Shown here piece by piece: positions 10,455-22,863 of a DNA stretch of 64,000 nucleotides (positions are counted from its first letter, which is position 1; every line of letters starts with the position of its first letter). Source of the stretch: Magicicada septendecula (Eukaryota > Arthropoda > Insecta > Hemiptera > Cicadidae). Position numbers and translations under genes: made by a program. The stretch covers positions 124,001-188,000 of the forward strand of contig JAWRYS010001514.1 in the NCBI GenBank assembly GCA_034769895.1, read 5' to 3'. The notes beneath the pieces are model-generated. The model saw nothing but the letters and a program-made list of their open reading frames with translations, did not search any database and was not told the DNA's origin.

Positions 10455-12037
10455 TATGAGTCTTAATTTTTTGTTAAGGCTTTCAGTTTTAAATGACATC
10501 AAATGAATAATAATTTTTATACAGAAATACTAAATTTTATTTTACCTGCACCACACATTTTCAGTTGTCACTGATTTTTTTTTTTTTCAGAGACTTGAAG
10601 TACTTTAGATCTCTCTGGATATAGATTGATTTTCATTTCTAATACAGACCTCTTTTCTTTTTTTAATTTAAGCAAGTATGAATCTGTTCAACCTATATGG
10701 TCCTTTCAGTTACTGATTCAGTTTTGGGAACGTGGATAGACTAATGTGTATACATTAATCTACATATAATATTTGTATATAATTAAGGCCTTCAGTATCA
10801 ATACAATCTAATACAGTTAGTGCACACTAACTTTCTTAGATATTTAAAATGAAATAATAAAGTAATTAAATTTTACTACGTACTTTACACATTGCCACTG
10901 CACATATTGACAGAGTAACAGCGACGATAAACTATTTAATGCCAAACGGAAAAAATCAGATATACTGATGCACTGTCAAGATACAATGCTAAGATAAAGC
11001 ATTATCAGTTATTTACTTAGTAGAATGGTACTGCCATCTGAGTTATGCCCCCAGAGCATGTGTAAAAAAATGTTTTATTTACCAATACGTTTATCACTCA
11101 GTTGACCACATACACCAATTACTAAAGATGTTAATGGTTTTGTTTGTTATATAAATATGAATAGGTCACCATCTGACGTGAATGATCATCCACTGCCACG
11201 TCTACATAATCGTGGAAACATATATGTGGAAACATATATGTTCAGAATAACTGAACAAACTGTACTAGTATTGTAGTCATACTTGAATTATTGTTCTTAT
11301 GACTCACATTCGAAGCAAAGGTGTTTCTGTAACAACAGGTAAAACTGGCAGGGTTGTCACTTCAAAGCACTATCATTCTTACACAACTCTTGCAATAATT
11401 TTTTCCTGTTGTTCCTGGTCTTTGCAACTCATTACCTTGTTCATTTTTGTAACTCATACATTTACAAACTGTTCTCTTCATGCGATCTAGGTCTTTCTTA
11501 CCCCTAAGATCGCAATCCTAGACTTTTCTTGTTTATTATTACTAGATACCTTGCATAATAAATGTCCCATCCATCCATATTCACTGTCTTTGTACCCAAT
11601 TCCACAAGCTTTTTGTTTGGCTGGAGAAGTTTGGTATGATTCAAAGGCACTCATTAATATTTTTACGATTTTTGATATTTCTCCTCCTAACAATTCACGT
11701 TTTTGTTCATTATAGCAAAACACTTTTATGTTGAAGTAAGCAAATATAATTTGATTGAAAACGCACCTATTGTAATATAATCCTGTTGAAAATGTACCAA
11801 ATACCATGAAAATGCTGGGCAGTTTTCTGTTAATCTCAATTTGTACCCCCATTCTCAAAACATACTGTGCTTCCTAGCTTCCTATGTCATAGAATTCATT
11901 CCCTTTACTAATTTCCATTCATCAATAAATATTTTTGATCTCTTTCCATCACTGTTTGTTATGTATATCTGGATGTTTACTTATAGATTCATTCTGAAGG
12001 CAGTTTCAGGAACTTGGGTTGTCTTCATCTTCATGTG

Positions 12038-12038
<1 letters not shown>

Positions 12039-12119
<81 letters not shown>
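12039..12119. repeat. (CA)40 microsatellite
   Basis: Uninterrupted CA dinucleotides for 81 bp. Confidence 0.97.
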
Positions 12120-12120
<1 letters not shown>

Positions 12121-13545
12121 AAATTTGAAGCTATATCTGGTAACAAGGGTAAACTGAAGGAGCCAAAAGGGTTTTACTACTGTTGCTGGTTTTAAATAAA
12201 ATTGTTGACAAATGAGATTCAATGTGGCGATGAAGCACGGTTTCATTTACCTAGTAACTTAATACTCAGAATACTTGATACTTGGTAAAAAAATTCTTAC
12301 CAATTATACGAAGGTCTGCTGAATGCTGAAAACATTGGTGTACAGTGTGCTTTTTCCAGAAATTGTATTATATGGCTTGTATTATTTTATGAGACAGTAA
12401 ATAGTCAAATGACTATCAGAATCTTTGATCACTTCTATGCACGGTTAACTGACGATGAGTACCAGTACTTTTTCTAGCAAGATGATGCCACATGTCTCAC
12501 TAGTCACTGGCTTATATCCAATTTTTGTCAGTCTTCCAAACATCTCTATCACCACTGTTTAGTATAGCCTTGAGCTTGGTCAACAGTTTATATTCTTCAA
12601 CAGTCACAAAATGTCCTTTGCATCCTTTTTCATTCTTGGAAAGAAGAGGTAAAAGATTGCGTGATGTTTTTGCCAAATACAGAGATTTATCATTACAGTG
12701 TTCTTTTTCAATCTTGAAGAAACATTTACATATGCAGATGCATTTTCATGGTGCAATTTTAATAAATTAATCTTCCACAGATCCAGTTTTTTTCTACAAA
12801 TAGCTTTTCTAACATTAGCTTTATGCAAATTATATTAAATGCTCTCCAATTATATTCTTTATTGGCTGTATCTCCTTATAATAAAAATTTGTGGAACGCA
12901 ATACCACAATATAGTTCTTCGACAACTGCCTTTGAAACATTTGTGCCATTTTTAAATTCCTCAGTAATGTATATCAAATTTGCCAAAAGCTTCCTGCCAC
13001 TGTCAAAAGCTGTAAGAATGCCTAATATTCAAACATCACTTACTCAGCTGTCAAATTTAAATTATGTGTCCAGTGTGGTTAAAAACTTAAGACAATTATT
13101 ACTAACAAGTATACCAACATTGTAAAAAATAACAGTTTTTGAACCAGATATTTAACAAAAGGATTACAGGATTATAGTTAAGACACTTGAGCAGTATCTA
13201 ATAAAGTAACCTATAAATGGGATGATGTGGTTTCTTACAATGTAATAAGATTTAAATATCCAGAGTGAATACACATTAATTAATTTATTAAATTGTCAAT
13301 ACAGTAATATGATTATTATTTAAAGGAAAAGGTTTCTAAGAATAAAAAAAACAAATAAATAAAATGGGAGTTACAACATATCAGGTAACATTATTTGAAT
13401 TAAGTGCATTTACAGAATCGAAATATTAAATATTTTTTGCAGCTAATGCAATATAATTTACCTTCAGGTGATGACACAAAATTTATGACTTAACATGACA
13501 CATGAAAACTTACTAGTGGGTATACAAAAATAAATCAATACATAC

Positions 13546-13672
13546 TTGTGACAACATTCTAGAGTTCTTCGCCATGTCTGAGCACATTCAGGAAGTGTCT
13601 GGCACAGAGATCTGCAAGCACATAATACTCTTTCGCATTCTTCGAACCAACCAGCTTCACTTAGGAACCCTC
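13546..13672 (-). CDS. APPBP2: APPBP2 homologue, internal exon
   Basis: A 127-bp exon on the minus strand with acceptor GTTACAG and donor GTATGT. Its first two bases complete a Gly codon started in the exon at 52173-52296, so the junction reads LLLGGFLSEAGWFEECERVL. The human counterpart at this point is VLGGFLSDAGW, a near-identical and diagnostic match (recalled). It continues CRSLCQTLPECAQTWRRTLE and ends CCH plus two bases of a Lys codon. The position corresponds to roughly residues 125-170 of the human protein. No stops or frame breaks. Confidence 0.92.
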
Positions 13673-14136
13673 CTGTAACAAATAAACAATCCATTTACTG
13701 TCAAGTTCAGCACAGTTCATTCACAAAAACCTTTGGACCTGAGCCATTACTTCAGATAAAACAGCTGCCAATAGAATCGAAACACAATGACTTATCTAGG
13801 AAGTGACATTACAAAATTACAATTTTTAATTACTATCTTTTGAACATATTTTAAAATGTACAGGAAATTCCCAATGGGAACATACCAGTGAGGAAGAAGC
13901 CTGACACATTGTTTTATGATTTGGAATAAAAAATTAAAAAATATTAGGCAAGAGGGATAACTGAAACATACCTTACAGTAGACAAAGATGTGTGCTGTGG
14001 ACACATTGAATGTGTCTTGTGTGTAGACATTTATTTGAATGTGTCCTGTGTGTGCATTGTTATGCACTTGTTAGTAACTTGAACGTTTATTTGAATAAGA
14101 TAACATTAACTTAGCTATATACTTTAATTATATATT

Positions 14137-15699
14137 TGTGACGATTTAAATAAAAGAAATAATCAAGAAAATAAAAAATTTTTTAAAATTAAGGTTGCGA
14201 GCTATTAAGCCATTTAAATCTCACTGTATTAATATAAAAAACCTGTATGTACTCAGTATGAGAGGAAGCAGTAATTAGTTAGTTAGAAGATACTCTAATA
14301 AAAAGATAAATTGTAAAGAGTTATTAATATCGTATTTAACCCTTTGCTTGTGAGCAGGCGCTGTCCTGTTGATTCCAGACTCGACATGTTTTCCGAGTCT
14401 TGTGTAAGTTAGAATAAGATAAAAAACCTAATGTTAATAATTAAAAATCTGAAGACACAGATAGTCGCTAAAACAACCGATTTAAATTATGTATATTTGT
14501 TTAGGGATAGTTTGTATAAATTAAAAATGTTAACATAAAGAGAGACAGGGACTATATTCTCGCGCGGTAATTGCCCCACTACCACTTTGTCCAGTACCAG
14601 GCGAAGGGAGCAGAATTTCGCTCTCTCGCAATGGTGACTTCGTACAGTATAGACGTAACAGCTGTGCTCTTAAAATATGTTACCTATACTTTGTTTTACC
14701 TTAAGATGGTATACCAGAAATAGCTGCTTAAAGCATCTGGATGTGTTAACTAATATAGTTATGTAAATAAACAAGAGATTTAAAGTGTAAAACTCGAAAC
14801 GTAAAAAAGCTGTAACACAAGATGACTTCGAACTTCAAGAACTGACAACACTTCCAACATCATACCTGGAGATGTGAACTATCAGAAGCCACAAACTCTA
14901 GTACACACGACAGAATATGCAGATCAGGACATCCGAGAATCTACAAGTACTATCGTAGAAGGTTCAACCTGCGGACTTTGGAGCCCTTTACTGACGAAGA
15001 CCAGACCGAGATGACGACGTAGCTGTTCCTGTTTCCCAAGACGGATACCCCAGGACGAGTCTTCTGCATACCAATTAAAAGGTGACTCGATAGCCTGTCT
15101 ATCGAGGGTTACTAATATTTGTTACACAACACACCTTGAAAGAGACTTTTCAGAAACTATTAACCTTGTAAAGACTTATAAATTAAATCTAAGAATTTCA
15201 TGTAACTATTCTAACTTCATACGTTGTAACAGTTTATATGCTAATGTAGAGTAATATAATTCAAGCAATAATACCATTCTTCCAATGGTTGAATAAAAGA
15301 AAGTCTTGCAAGCTAATATCATGAATTGATTATGACTAAAAGTTTTAATGAATAAATACCGAAGGTTACCCGGATCCGAGGTATAGCTATATAGAATCAA
15401 TTTTGATCCCAAAGTTTAAAGAAACCTTTCAAATAACTTAATAATTGAATTAGTAATGTCATGGGATCTGTCAGTAAATGTTTTTAAATGTTAAATAAAG
15501 AGGTCTTCTTGTTACACACATATGAGGAGTGCTTAAATCAATTGTATACCTTGCCATTGTTTCCTTACACAGTTAGTAAGTAATTTGTTATATTAATTAT
15601 TTGTGATACATTCTGTTACAACGTAGGCAGCACATCTAATTAACGGAGTTTAATTACGATGGGTTCACTGGATTTGTAACGCGGAGAAAAGACGTTACA
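14137..15699. mobile_element. Possible solo LTR
   Basis: The segment starts TGTGACG and ends CGTTACA, a nearly perfect 7-bp inverted end pair of the TG...CA kind, and is flanked by TATT on both sides (14133-14136 and 15700-15703). The interior is GC-richer than its surroundings and has no gene. The flanking DNA is AT-rich, so a 4-bp match could be chance. The better supported LTR at 54529-56473 has the same TGTG...TTACA form. Confidence 0.4.
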
Positions 15700-16788
15700 T
15701 ATTTACAATATATTAGGTATAATAACATTTTAATAAAAATCTAAAGTTGTTCTTCCTTAAGGCTTAATAGTTTTTTGTGCAGCACCAAATTTTTTGGTTA
15801 CGAGCTGCCACTGCCTCTTATGCAGCAATACATTATCATATGTAACATTGAGTAGGATAGAGGGGCAAAATGAAAGAAACATTAGCTGGGAAGCACTTTA
15901 GATTCAGGACAAACAGAGGATTACAGATGCAATACGACATATGGGAATGTTGCAAGAATGTTTTATATGAACAGGTCTGTCTGTTTCTTTGATCAGACTG
16001 AGCTAATGAGGATTTTGACATACTGAGATGTAACTAATCAAGAGAAAACAACTGAAGGGATGAGAAGTAGAGGAAGGAAGAAGTGTCAACATTGGTCAAT
16101 CTGAAGGATGGTCGGAAACATACAGATGACTGAAGCGCTGTGCAGAGGACATGTAAGCATCATATCTGTGATTCTTTGCTACCTATGAGTAGACAGTAGA
16201 ATGTATGCAATTGAATCAATCATTAAAATTTTAATCTAACACAATTAATTTTCTTAATAATAACTAACCTTCACAATGTAGATATTTAAAATATATTTTA
16301 AATTAATGTTAAACGTACAATTTATACTCCACTAACCTCCATCTGCAATCGTAAATGGTCTTGCAATCTTCTGATGAAAAAAGTGTAAATAATAGTTAAA
16401 TTGAATTTTCTTATGCTGGACACCATAAAGAAAATGATTTCATTCTACTATGTTTTTAAATTACCTCATGTTTTCTCAATCTCAGTGTACTCAATATTGA
16501 TTAAAAAATATTTAATTATTCACACCTGTTTGAAAACTAAAAAAAAAGGTATATAAAAACAAAACCATTAAACAATTTTTGTCCTTCTCCCATTAATTCT
16601 CATTCACAGGTATTACTCAAAAGCAGTCTAAACTAACCTCTTTTTGGAAAAGGCCAGTATCTGTCTTTTAAATTATATTTGGAATCTCAAATCATATATA
16701 AATGCACACAAGAAAAACTTCATTTGTTCTTGATTTTGTCATGTTTTATTTTTAAAGCCACTTTTCAAAAAAAAATCTGTATTTTACT

Positions 16789-16926
16789 GTCCATGACGTG
16801 TCCAATGTTATCAACTAACTATATAAAACAATACTGACGCAGAACACAAATTATTATTGATAAAATGATTAAATTTGTATTAATGATAATTTGTTTTCCA
16901 CGTCATTATGATTCTATATAGTTAGT
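16789..16926. repeat. Partial GTCCATGACGTGTCC unit with inverted ACTAACTATATA
   Basis: GTCCATGACGTGTCC (16789-16803) is the inverse of the unit at 7985 and 8161. It is followed by ACTAACTATATA (16814-16825) and its complement TATATAGTTAGT (16915-16926), giving a 113-bp foldback. The arrangement unit plus foldback recurs at 62111-62204. Confidence 0.6.
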
Positions 16927-17639
16927 AAATAAGAATCTATCACAGTATAAAGAAGAGAAGGCAGTGTATAAGCAAAGTAATAGTATAAAGATAAACTAAC
17001 ACATGTTAATGCCAGCTGACTAGTTACAGACTAATAAAGAAATAAATCAAATACCAACTGACCAGTATAGACATGGAATTTGACACATATAGAAATCTAA
17101 TTGCCATGATATGAGTGCAGGCACAAGTAAGTAAAATATTTCAAAGTAAAACAGGTAAGTAATCAACTCATATGGGTACACAAATATCCAACACACTGCC
17201 TGGTCTGTCCTTCTGTGGTGTTTTGAATGTCTTACTGTACTGTTCTCAAGATACAACCCAGTGACTTATTCTTTATTCTTTATATTCTAATACCAGATTC
17301 CTTTAAGCAACATGTAATTCCCCATTTCCCTGTGTTTCCACATTTATTTTTAATCTGTTGACCATATAACTTTCTTCAGCATGTTTTTATCAAATCCATC
17401 CACCAAATCTGCTACAGACTGATACCCATATGCCACAATTGGCCTAATTCTTGGCCGTTAAAAAGTCTGAGCTTAGTTGACTGGTCAAGATCTTATTTCT
17501 CAGTGTGGTCAAGAGTTCAAAGACTATTTTCTTCTTGTTTTGGCATTACAGTTCATGTTGTCTTCCTCTTCCTGGTTATTTCATTCCATTTGGCTCTCTC
17601 AAATTCTCATCCTCAATCATCCTCCACATCATTCAACTA

Positions 17640-18110
17640 CATCAATTTGAATCTACATTTTCCTACTTCTGTTCTGGTACCTTGCCCCAAATAAGACAAC
17701 CTTTGACTTTTTATGTGTTTAACAGCCCTATCAATTAGAGCTGGTTCAGTTTGTTTGTGCAAAATTTCCAAATCCCATTTGTTTTTGTAATGGCCCTATT
17801 TCTTTTGAAAAAGCGTTCTTTCAAATATCCTCAGCAATTTGTTCATCTTTTCTTTTCACTGTCTAGACTCGCATGTATTCATCACTACAGGTCTAGTATT
17901 GTATAATTTTGTTTTTATATTCTTCTCTACTTTAGATTAGTATTTGTTATTGGTATAATAGTAATGGTTCTCACTGGATATGTGTGGCTTAATTTTGCTA
18001 TTTAGATTAGTTATTCTCGTCAAATTCCACTCCAAGATACTCATATGTGTAAGGTTTATATGGACTCAAAGGTATAATTTTATACTTTCTAGTTTGCTGT
18101 TATTATTATT
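17640..18110 (-). pseudogene. Degenerate LINE reverse transcriptase C-terminal region
   Basis: Translated on the minus strand with frame changes, the segment shows the layout of an RTE-type reverse transcriptase tail: a KLxxIKLYLxV piece (like the FxYLG strand), an M-N-T-CESRQ block in the place of YGCETW, then ALIDRAVKHIKSQRLSYLGQ, resembling the usual KxxRLxWLGH motif. Many stops and shifts are present. The call relies on the order of weak motifs rather than on one strong match. Confidence 0.42.
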
Positions 18111-19699
18111 ATTTGGCCTTCCATTGGCTTTCACATAATACTTTGTATTTCCACTACCTACTTTTTTATTTGTTCATCATTTTTGCTGGATATGACATTT
18201 TTTTCCTTTTCATTGTGCAGCTTTTATGGTACCTATATAATTATTCTACCACCCATTAACATTAGTTGGTCTCCACCCACTTATCACCCTTGCACTCCAC
18301 CCTTGTCTTGCAACCATACAGATACAACCACCGAAGAAATACTGGTTACTACAATTAATAGTAACTATTCTAGTTTGAATTAGCTATTTTGAATTCGTTC
18401 TTTTTTTTTAATTTCCTATCATTGTCCACATTCAAACCAATGGCATTCACTCATATATTCAATAGAGCAAAAATTTACAGGTATTGCACAGAGAAGGGCA
18501 TTGAAAATGCTTCAATAAATCTAAAAAATATATATATTTATGTTCATTCACCAATCAATGAATTCATTCTTCATTTACAAATTTACAGATTATAAGTTAA
18601 ATGTAGTCACATTCATAAGCCAAGTTTTATATGTGTACTACGTTATTGACAACAAAGAAGTAGTTTCTATGGAAACTCACCGGTTCCCATTTTCGATCAC
18701 ACACCAGCGATCGGCTGCAAATGTGCGACACGTCCTTATAAACATTTTCAATGTTAAAAGTTATATATTATGTAATTATATTTTCTACTGAAACGTGACA
18801 AATTAATCGTCAATGCATTAACCACTTCAATAAATTTATCATTTGTCACACACATAATAAGAGAGTGTAACAGATAAAATAAAATATCAGTACCAAACTG
18901 GCAAAATTTATTTCACACTTGATTTTTTATTCTTTATTAATTAATCTAGCAACAATGAAAATGTGATAAATAAGACTTGAAGTTATGCAATTATTTTACA
19001 TCGCTCAGAATGTTATATAAACATCTTTATATTATTAATAAATACCCCACCCAAATTTTGTTATGATAAATTAACTGTGTTGGGCAAGTGGTTGTTAAAA
19101 GGAAAACATTATTCAAATAGTATCTTGAAACCTTACAGCATATTTAGCAAATAAATAGATTAACTTAGTTTTACACTGTTAGCAAGGTCAATTTTGGTTT
19201 GTGGTTTTTGATTTTCTAGGTATTAAGGTTGTGGTCAACAACAATCCCACATAAAACAAAACAAAATGATGATAAAGATAACTTTTTAAACTTTTTATAG
19301 TGCTCACTTTCTTAGTCATATTATTATTGAAGATAATATATCTGTGAAGATTTTGAGTATGTTTTAGTTTCCTTAGTAGAGGTTACCAACCTCTAGCTAA
19401 GTAGTTAGGTAGTGGGGCTGCCACCTTCAGATATCCTAACAGGCCTGTTTTCTGTTGGGGTTGTCACCCCTAGCCGAAGGTTCCAGTTTTAAGGCACTGG
19501 AAACTCGCCTGTCAGCCTCTTCCAACAGTTAACATAATGCACATCCATTGTACGCCATGCTTTCCAGAATCCACGCAGCTTTCACCTTCGAGGATGTGAA
19601 AGGCTTTGCTGGCAGAGCTGACTTGATTTCTCAAGTTCCGACTTTTGTCAGGAACAGTGGGCATTAACTGAAATTTATTGATCCATTTCCTTTCGGGAA

Positions 19700-19998
19700 A
19701 GAAACAGCCTTGGAATTAAATTGACACCATCCAGTCAGTGTATCAAAACATTGTTGTTTGCGGATGATCAGGTTATTATCCAAAAAACAGAAAAAGATCT
19801 CCAGTTAGCAGTTTTTCACTTGAGCCAAATATGCAAAGAACATAATCTTCGAATATCAACCAAGAAAACAAAAGTTATGGCCTTTAGAGGAAAGCATCCG
19901 ATGCGTTCCAAGATAACTATAAACAATCAGGCTATAGAAGAGGTATCTCATTTCAATTTCATAGGGTGTGATATAACTTATGAGGATGACAGTGTCAT
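19700..19998 (+). pseudogene. RTE-type LINE reverse transcriptase, 5' piece (split by later insertion)
   Basis: The open frame reads GIKLTPSSQCIKTLLFADDQVI... with the catalytic FADD, then KEHNLRISTKKTKVMAFRGK and ISHFNF-like IGCDITYEDDS. This is palm and thumb sequence of a non-LTR reverse transcriptase. At the 12-bp TSD (19987-19998) the frame is cut by the minus-strand LINE and resumes in the same frame at 23476. In the empty site the fingers-palm-thumb frame is continuous. The upstream reverse transcriptase motifs and the endonuclease are missing, so the copy was already 5'-truncated before being split. Confidence 0.82.
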
Positions 19999-20037
19999 AC
20001 TTACTTACTTCTTGCTTCTTGGAGCGGACTTCCAGGG

Positions 20038-20696
20038 TCAAGTGACCCCAATGGTCCGATGTCCATGGTATACCGCAGCAGCGAGTGCCCAAAAGCGCTT
20101 GTTGCTGAGAATCTGGTCCAGGCCACCATTCTCTCCCATCACGGCCCTCAGGGTCTCCCTGGCTGGATTCTGTACGGAGCATCTGAGCAGAATGTGCTCA
20201 AGAGTTTCCTCCTCCATTTGGCAGCTCTCACAGGTTGGGGAATCTCTCAAGTTCAAACAGTGCAGGTAATGTCCGGTGACAATGTGGTCAATTCTGGCCC
20301 TTGCTGCAAAAGTAGCTGTGGCTATTGCCACGTCGCGGTATAAGGAAGGGTCTGCAGGTTCTTTCTGGAGTCGAAAAGTTGTCTCCCTGTCACTCCTGCG
20401 CACCAACGCTCTGTCGATTCCTTTCATATCCGAGCAGCCGCAGCTTTCTTGCATCTTGCCAGCGAGTATTGGGGGTGTTGGACTGGTCCCATGTTTGCAG
20501 CTTCTTTTGCTATCTGGTCCACTTTTTCATTTCCATCCACCCCGAAATGGGCCAGTGTCCATTGGAATACAATGTGTTTTCCTTTGATCTTTAGAGATGA
20601 TAGAACCGCCCTCAATTCCTTGATGCGGAAGTAATAGTCACTTGGGCTTGTCTGTGTCAGAGCTTCCATGGCTGTTTTGAGTCTGTGAGAATACAT
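20038..20696 (-). pseudogene. LINE RNase H 3' half and C-terminal Cys/His knuckle
   Basis: Two overlapping frames (20424-20696 and 20038-20454) carry the end of the protein. The first gives KHIVFQWTLAHFGVDGNEKV and DQIAKEA, the last RNase H motif with its Asp. After a frameshift near 20440 the second gives KGIDRALVRRSDRETTFRLQ and the CESCQMEEETLEHILLRC knuckle (CxxC...H...C), common near the C-terminus of RNase-H-bearing LINEs. The second frame ends at TGA 38 bases from the element end. Confidence 0.85.
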
Positions 20697-22060
20697 ATTT
20701 CTCTGTCTTCAATCTGTAGACAGCTCACCAGGGCCGCGTCCAGCACCAATAGCTCAGCATCCATACTTGATGCTGCATTTGCTGGGATGTAGAAGCACTC
20801 ACCGGTCTTTTGGTTATAGTATCCTGCTCCTGATTTACTTTTGCCACTGTCCACGGATCCATCAGTGTATATTTTCACAAAGCTGTGATACTGGGTATTG
20901 AGCATTTCCAGTGTTTCCCTTCGAAGAGCTTCCGGATGGTCAGCTTTGGTCATTTTAATTGGTAAGTCAAGTTTAACTTCTGCTTCTATCATCCCCCAAG
21001 GTGGTTCATTGAAGTATGCAGCAATGGGCTCTGGGGTCTCGTTGGGCATGTCTTGTGCGAGAAGATCTACTCTTTTATTGAATGCTTGGGTAATGGATGT
21101 GGCTGCCATCGAGTAGATTGGATGGGTTGGTGGAAGCGTTTGGTTTTTGAGATGTTTGTTCCATATTTGCATTTTAATATACAAGTCTATTGGTTCAATG
21201 CCGAGCTCTATTTCCATAGCTGCAATGGGGGTAGACTGGGGGCAGCCAAGGCAAATTCTTAAAGCTGCTGATTGGATGAGCTGTAGCTTGTTAATGTGTG
21301 TAGCTGCGGTAGAGCCCCATATCTCACAGCAGCAGGTCATTTTGGATCTGACAAAGGACAAATAAAATGTTCTCAAGGATACAGTGTCCGCCCCCCACTC
21401 TACACTGGCTACAGTTTTTATAGCATTTAGTCGTTTGCTGCATTGTTCCATGATATGTTCTACGTGATCTTTCCAGCGAAGTTTTTTATCCAAGTGGACT
21501 CCAAGTAATTTGGGGCATTCGTTCAGTCGCAGGGCCCTGTTGTCAATTGTAAGGTGCGGGATGAAGCTTGCATGGATGTTGCGTCTTGAGAAAAACACGC
21601 ATTCTGTTTTTGTTGATGATTTCTTTAAGGACCATTTTGCACACCACTTGGCAACTTGATTTAAAGCTAGTTGCATCCGTTCATTTGCTTTTTCTGGATC
21701 TTTGTCTGTAGTAAAGAGCATTACATCGTCCGCGAATATTACACAAAGTACTTCAGGTGGTAGCACTTTGTTTATATCATAAAGTGTGATACTGAACAGA
21801 GTAGGGCTAATTACACCACCGTGAACTATGCCGTTTTCAACTTTAGTGCAGCTCAACTCCAGCACATTCACTGAGGTCTTGATCAGACGATTTTGCAAAA
21901 AGTTTGCCAAAAACTTCAACATTTTGCCCCTTATTCCCAGCCTCATACACTGCAGTAGGATGGTGGAATGAGGAGTTTTGTCAAAAGCAGACTCGAAATC
22001 TAGTAGTACTATTATTGTTGATTTCTGCTTTTGGAAGCCCTCATAGATTTTGTTTGTCAA
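20657..22060 (-). pseudogene. LINE reverse transcriptase plus RNase H, longest intact frame (467 codons)
   Basis: The frame begins within reverse transcriptase: VLLDFESAFDKTPH (first catalytic Asp), then GGVISPTLFS and VIFADDVMLF with the FADD pair, WSLKKSSTKTE, and the thumb motif KLLGVHLDKKLRWKDHVEHI. About 380 residues in it turns into RNase H: IYTDGSVDSG, SSMDAELLVL and ICILTDS, giving three of the acidic residues. It breaks by frameshift near 20670 and continues in the neighbouring frame. All visible catalytic residues are conserved, suggesting the copy is not very old. Confidence 0.92.
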
Positions 22061-22073
22061 GATCAGCAGCGCA

Positions 22074-22694
22074 TCATTTGTGCTCCTTTGCTTTCTGAAA
22101 CCAAATTGTGTTTCTTAGTAGATTATTGGTTTCTAGTCTCCACATCAAACATGTGTTCACTAGTTGCTCCAGAAGTTTTCCTAGGCACGATGTAATCGCG
22201 ACAGGGTGATAGGACCTTATTTCCGTTTTTGCTTTTCCTGGTTTGGGAGGGGTATGATGAGAGCAGTCTTCCATGCTTGGGGGATGTTTCCTGTATCCAG
22301 ATAGTATTCAAGAGTTGAAGGATTTTGTCGAGCAGTTGCGCAGAACAATGCATAAGCATTTCATTATAAATGCCATCCGCTCCTGGCGCTGCACTACGGA
22401 GTCTGGCTATTTCCGCTTTTAGTCTGTCATCGTAAAGGGTTTATTGGCCGAGTCATCGGACAGCCATAGCAGTTCGAATCTGGCGGTGAGTAGCATTTCT
22501 TCAGGGGTGAGTGTTTTTGGCCACGGAGTTTTGCTTCCAGCTTTTTCCTTATAGAACGTGCTGAAAGCCTCTGCCTTGTCCTTATCCTCTTCAAGCCATT
22601 CACCCGATGCCGACTTGATTTGCTCAATCTTTTTGCCAGTCTCCCCTTCAATAGCCCGAAACTTCTTCCACACCTCACTACTAGGAGTGTTCAT
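22074..22694 (-). pseudogene. LINE endonuclease-RT linker and reverse transcriptase N-terminal motifs
   Basis: Overlapping minus-strand frames give WKKFRAIEGETGKKIEQIKS and EWLEEDKDKAEAFSTFYKEK (linker), then KPGKAKTEIRSYHPVAITSC and LGKLLEQLVNT (motifs 0-1 of reverse transcriptase), then a decayed FRK-like piece leading into the main frame at 22060. Frame changes near 22070, 22280 and 22420 break it. Confidence 0.75.
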
Positions 22695-22863
22695 GTTGAC
22701 TGAACCAACAAATTCTTTCCAGGATTTACGTTTTGCAGCTAGGATTGCTTTCCTTAGGATGGCATTCCATTTGTTGTACGTTTGTCGATATTCTTTGTTG
22801 CACTTTTCCTTGCTCCCTGCCGTTTTCTCCTGATGACTTTAATCTCATCATTCCACCAACTCT

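Larger units (their letters stand above)
3765..13545 (-). other. APPBP2: APPBP2 intron (9.8 kb)
   Basis: Bounded by a GTATGT donor (minus strand, at 13545) and a TTCCAG acceptor (at 3765). It holds a hairpin repeat, a hAT-type MITE, CA tracts, the Penelope-like fragment, small repeats and a TIR element, annotated separately. The stretches 4259-5095, 5512-6443, 6524-7006, 8246-9738, 10457-12038 and 12120-13545 are AT-rich with no gene I can support. 5720-6000 is unusual in carrying TTGTCACAACA three times and a GTCTTGG/CCAAGAC hairpin. Confidence 0.8.

Noticed and set aside
15836-16200. Weak reverse-transcriptase-like strings (FRFRTNRG, EGMRSRGRKK)
   Set aside because: Only isolated short similarities in changing frames; not enough to call an element.
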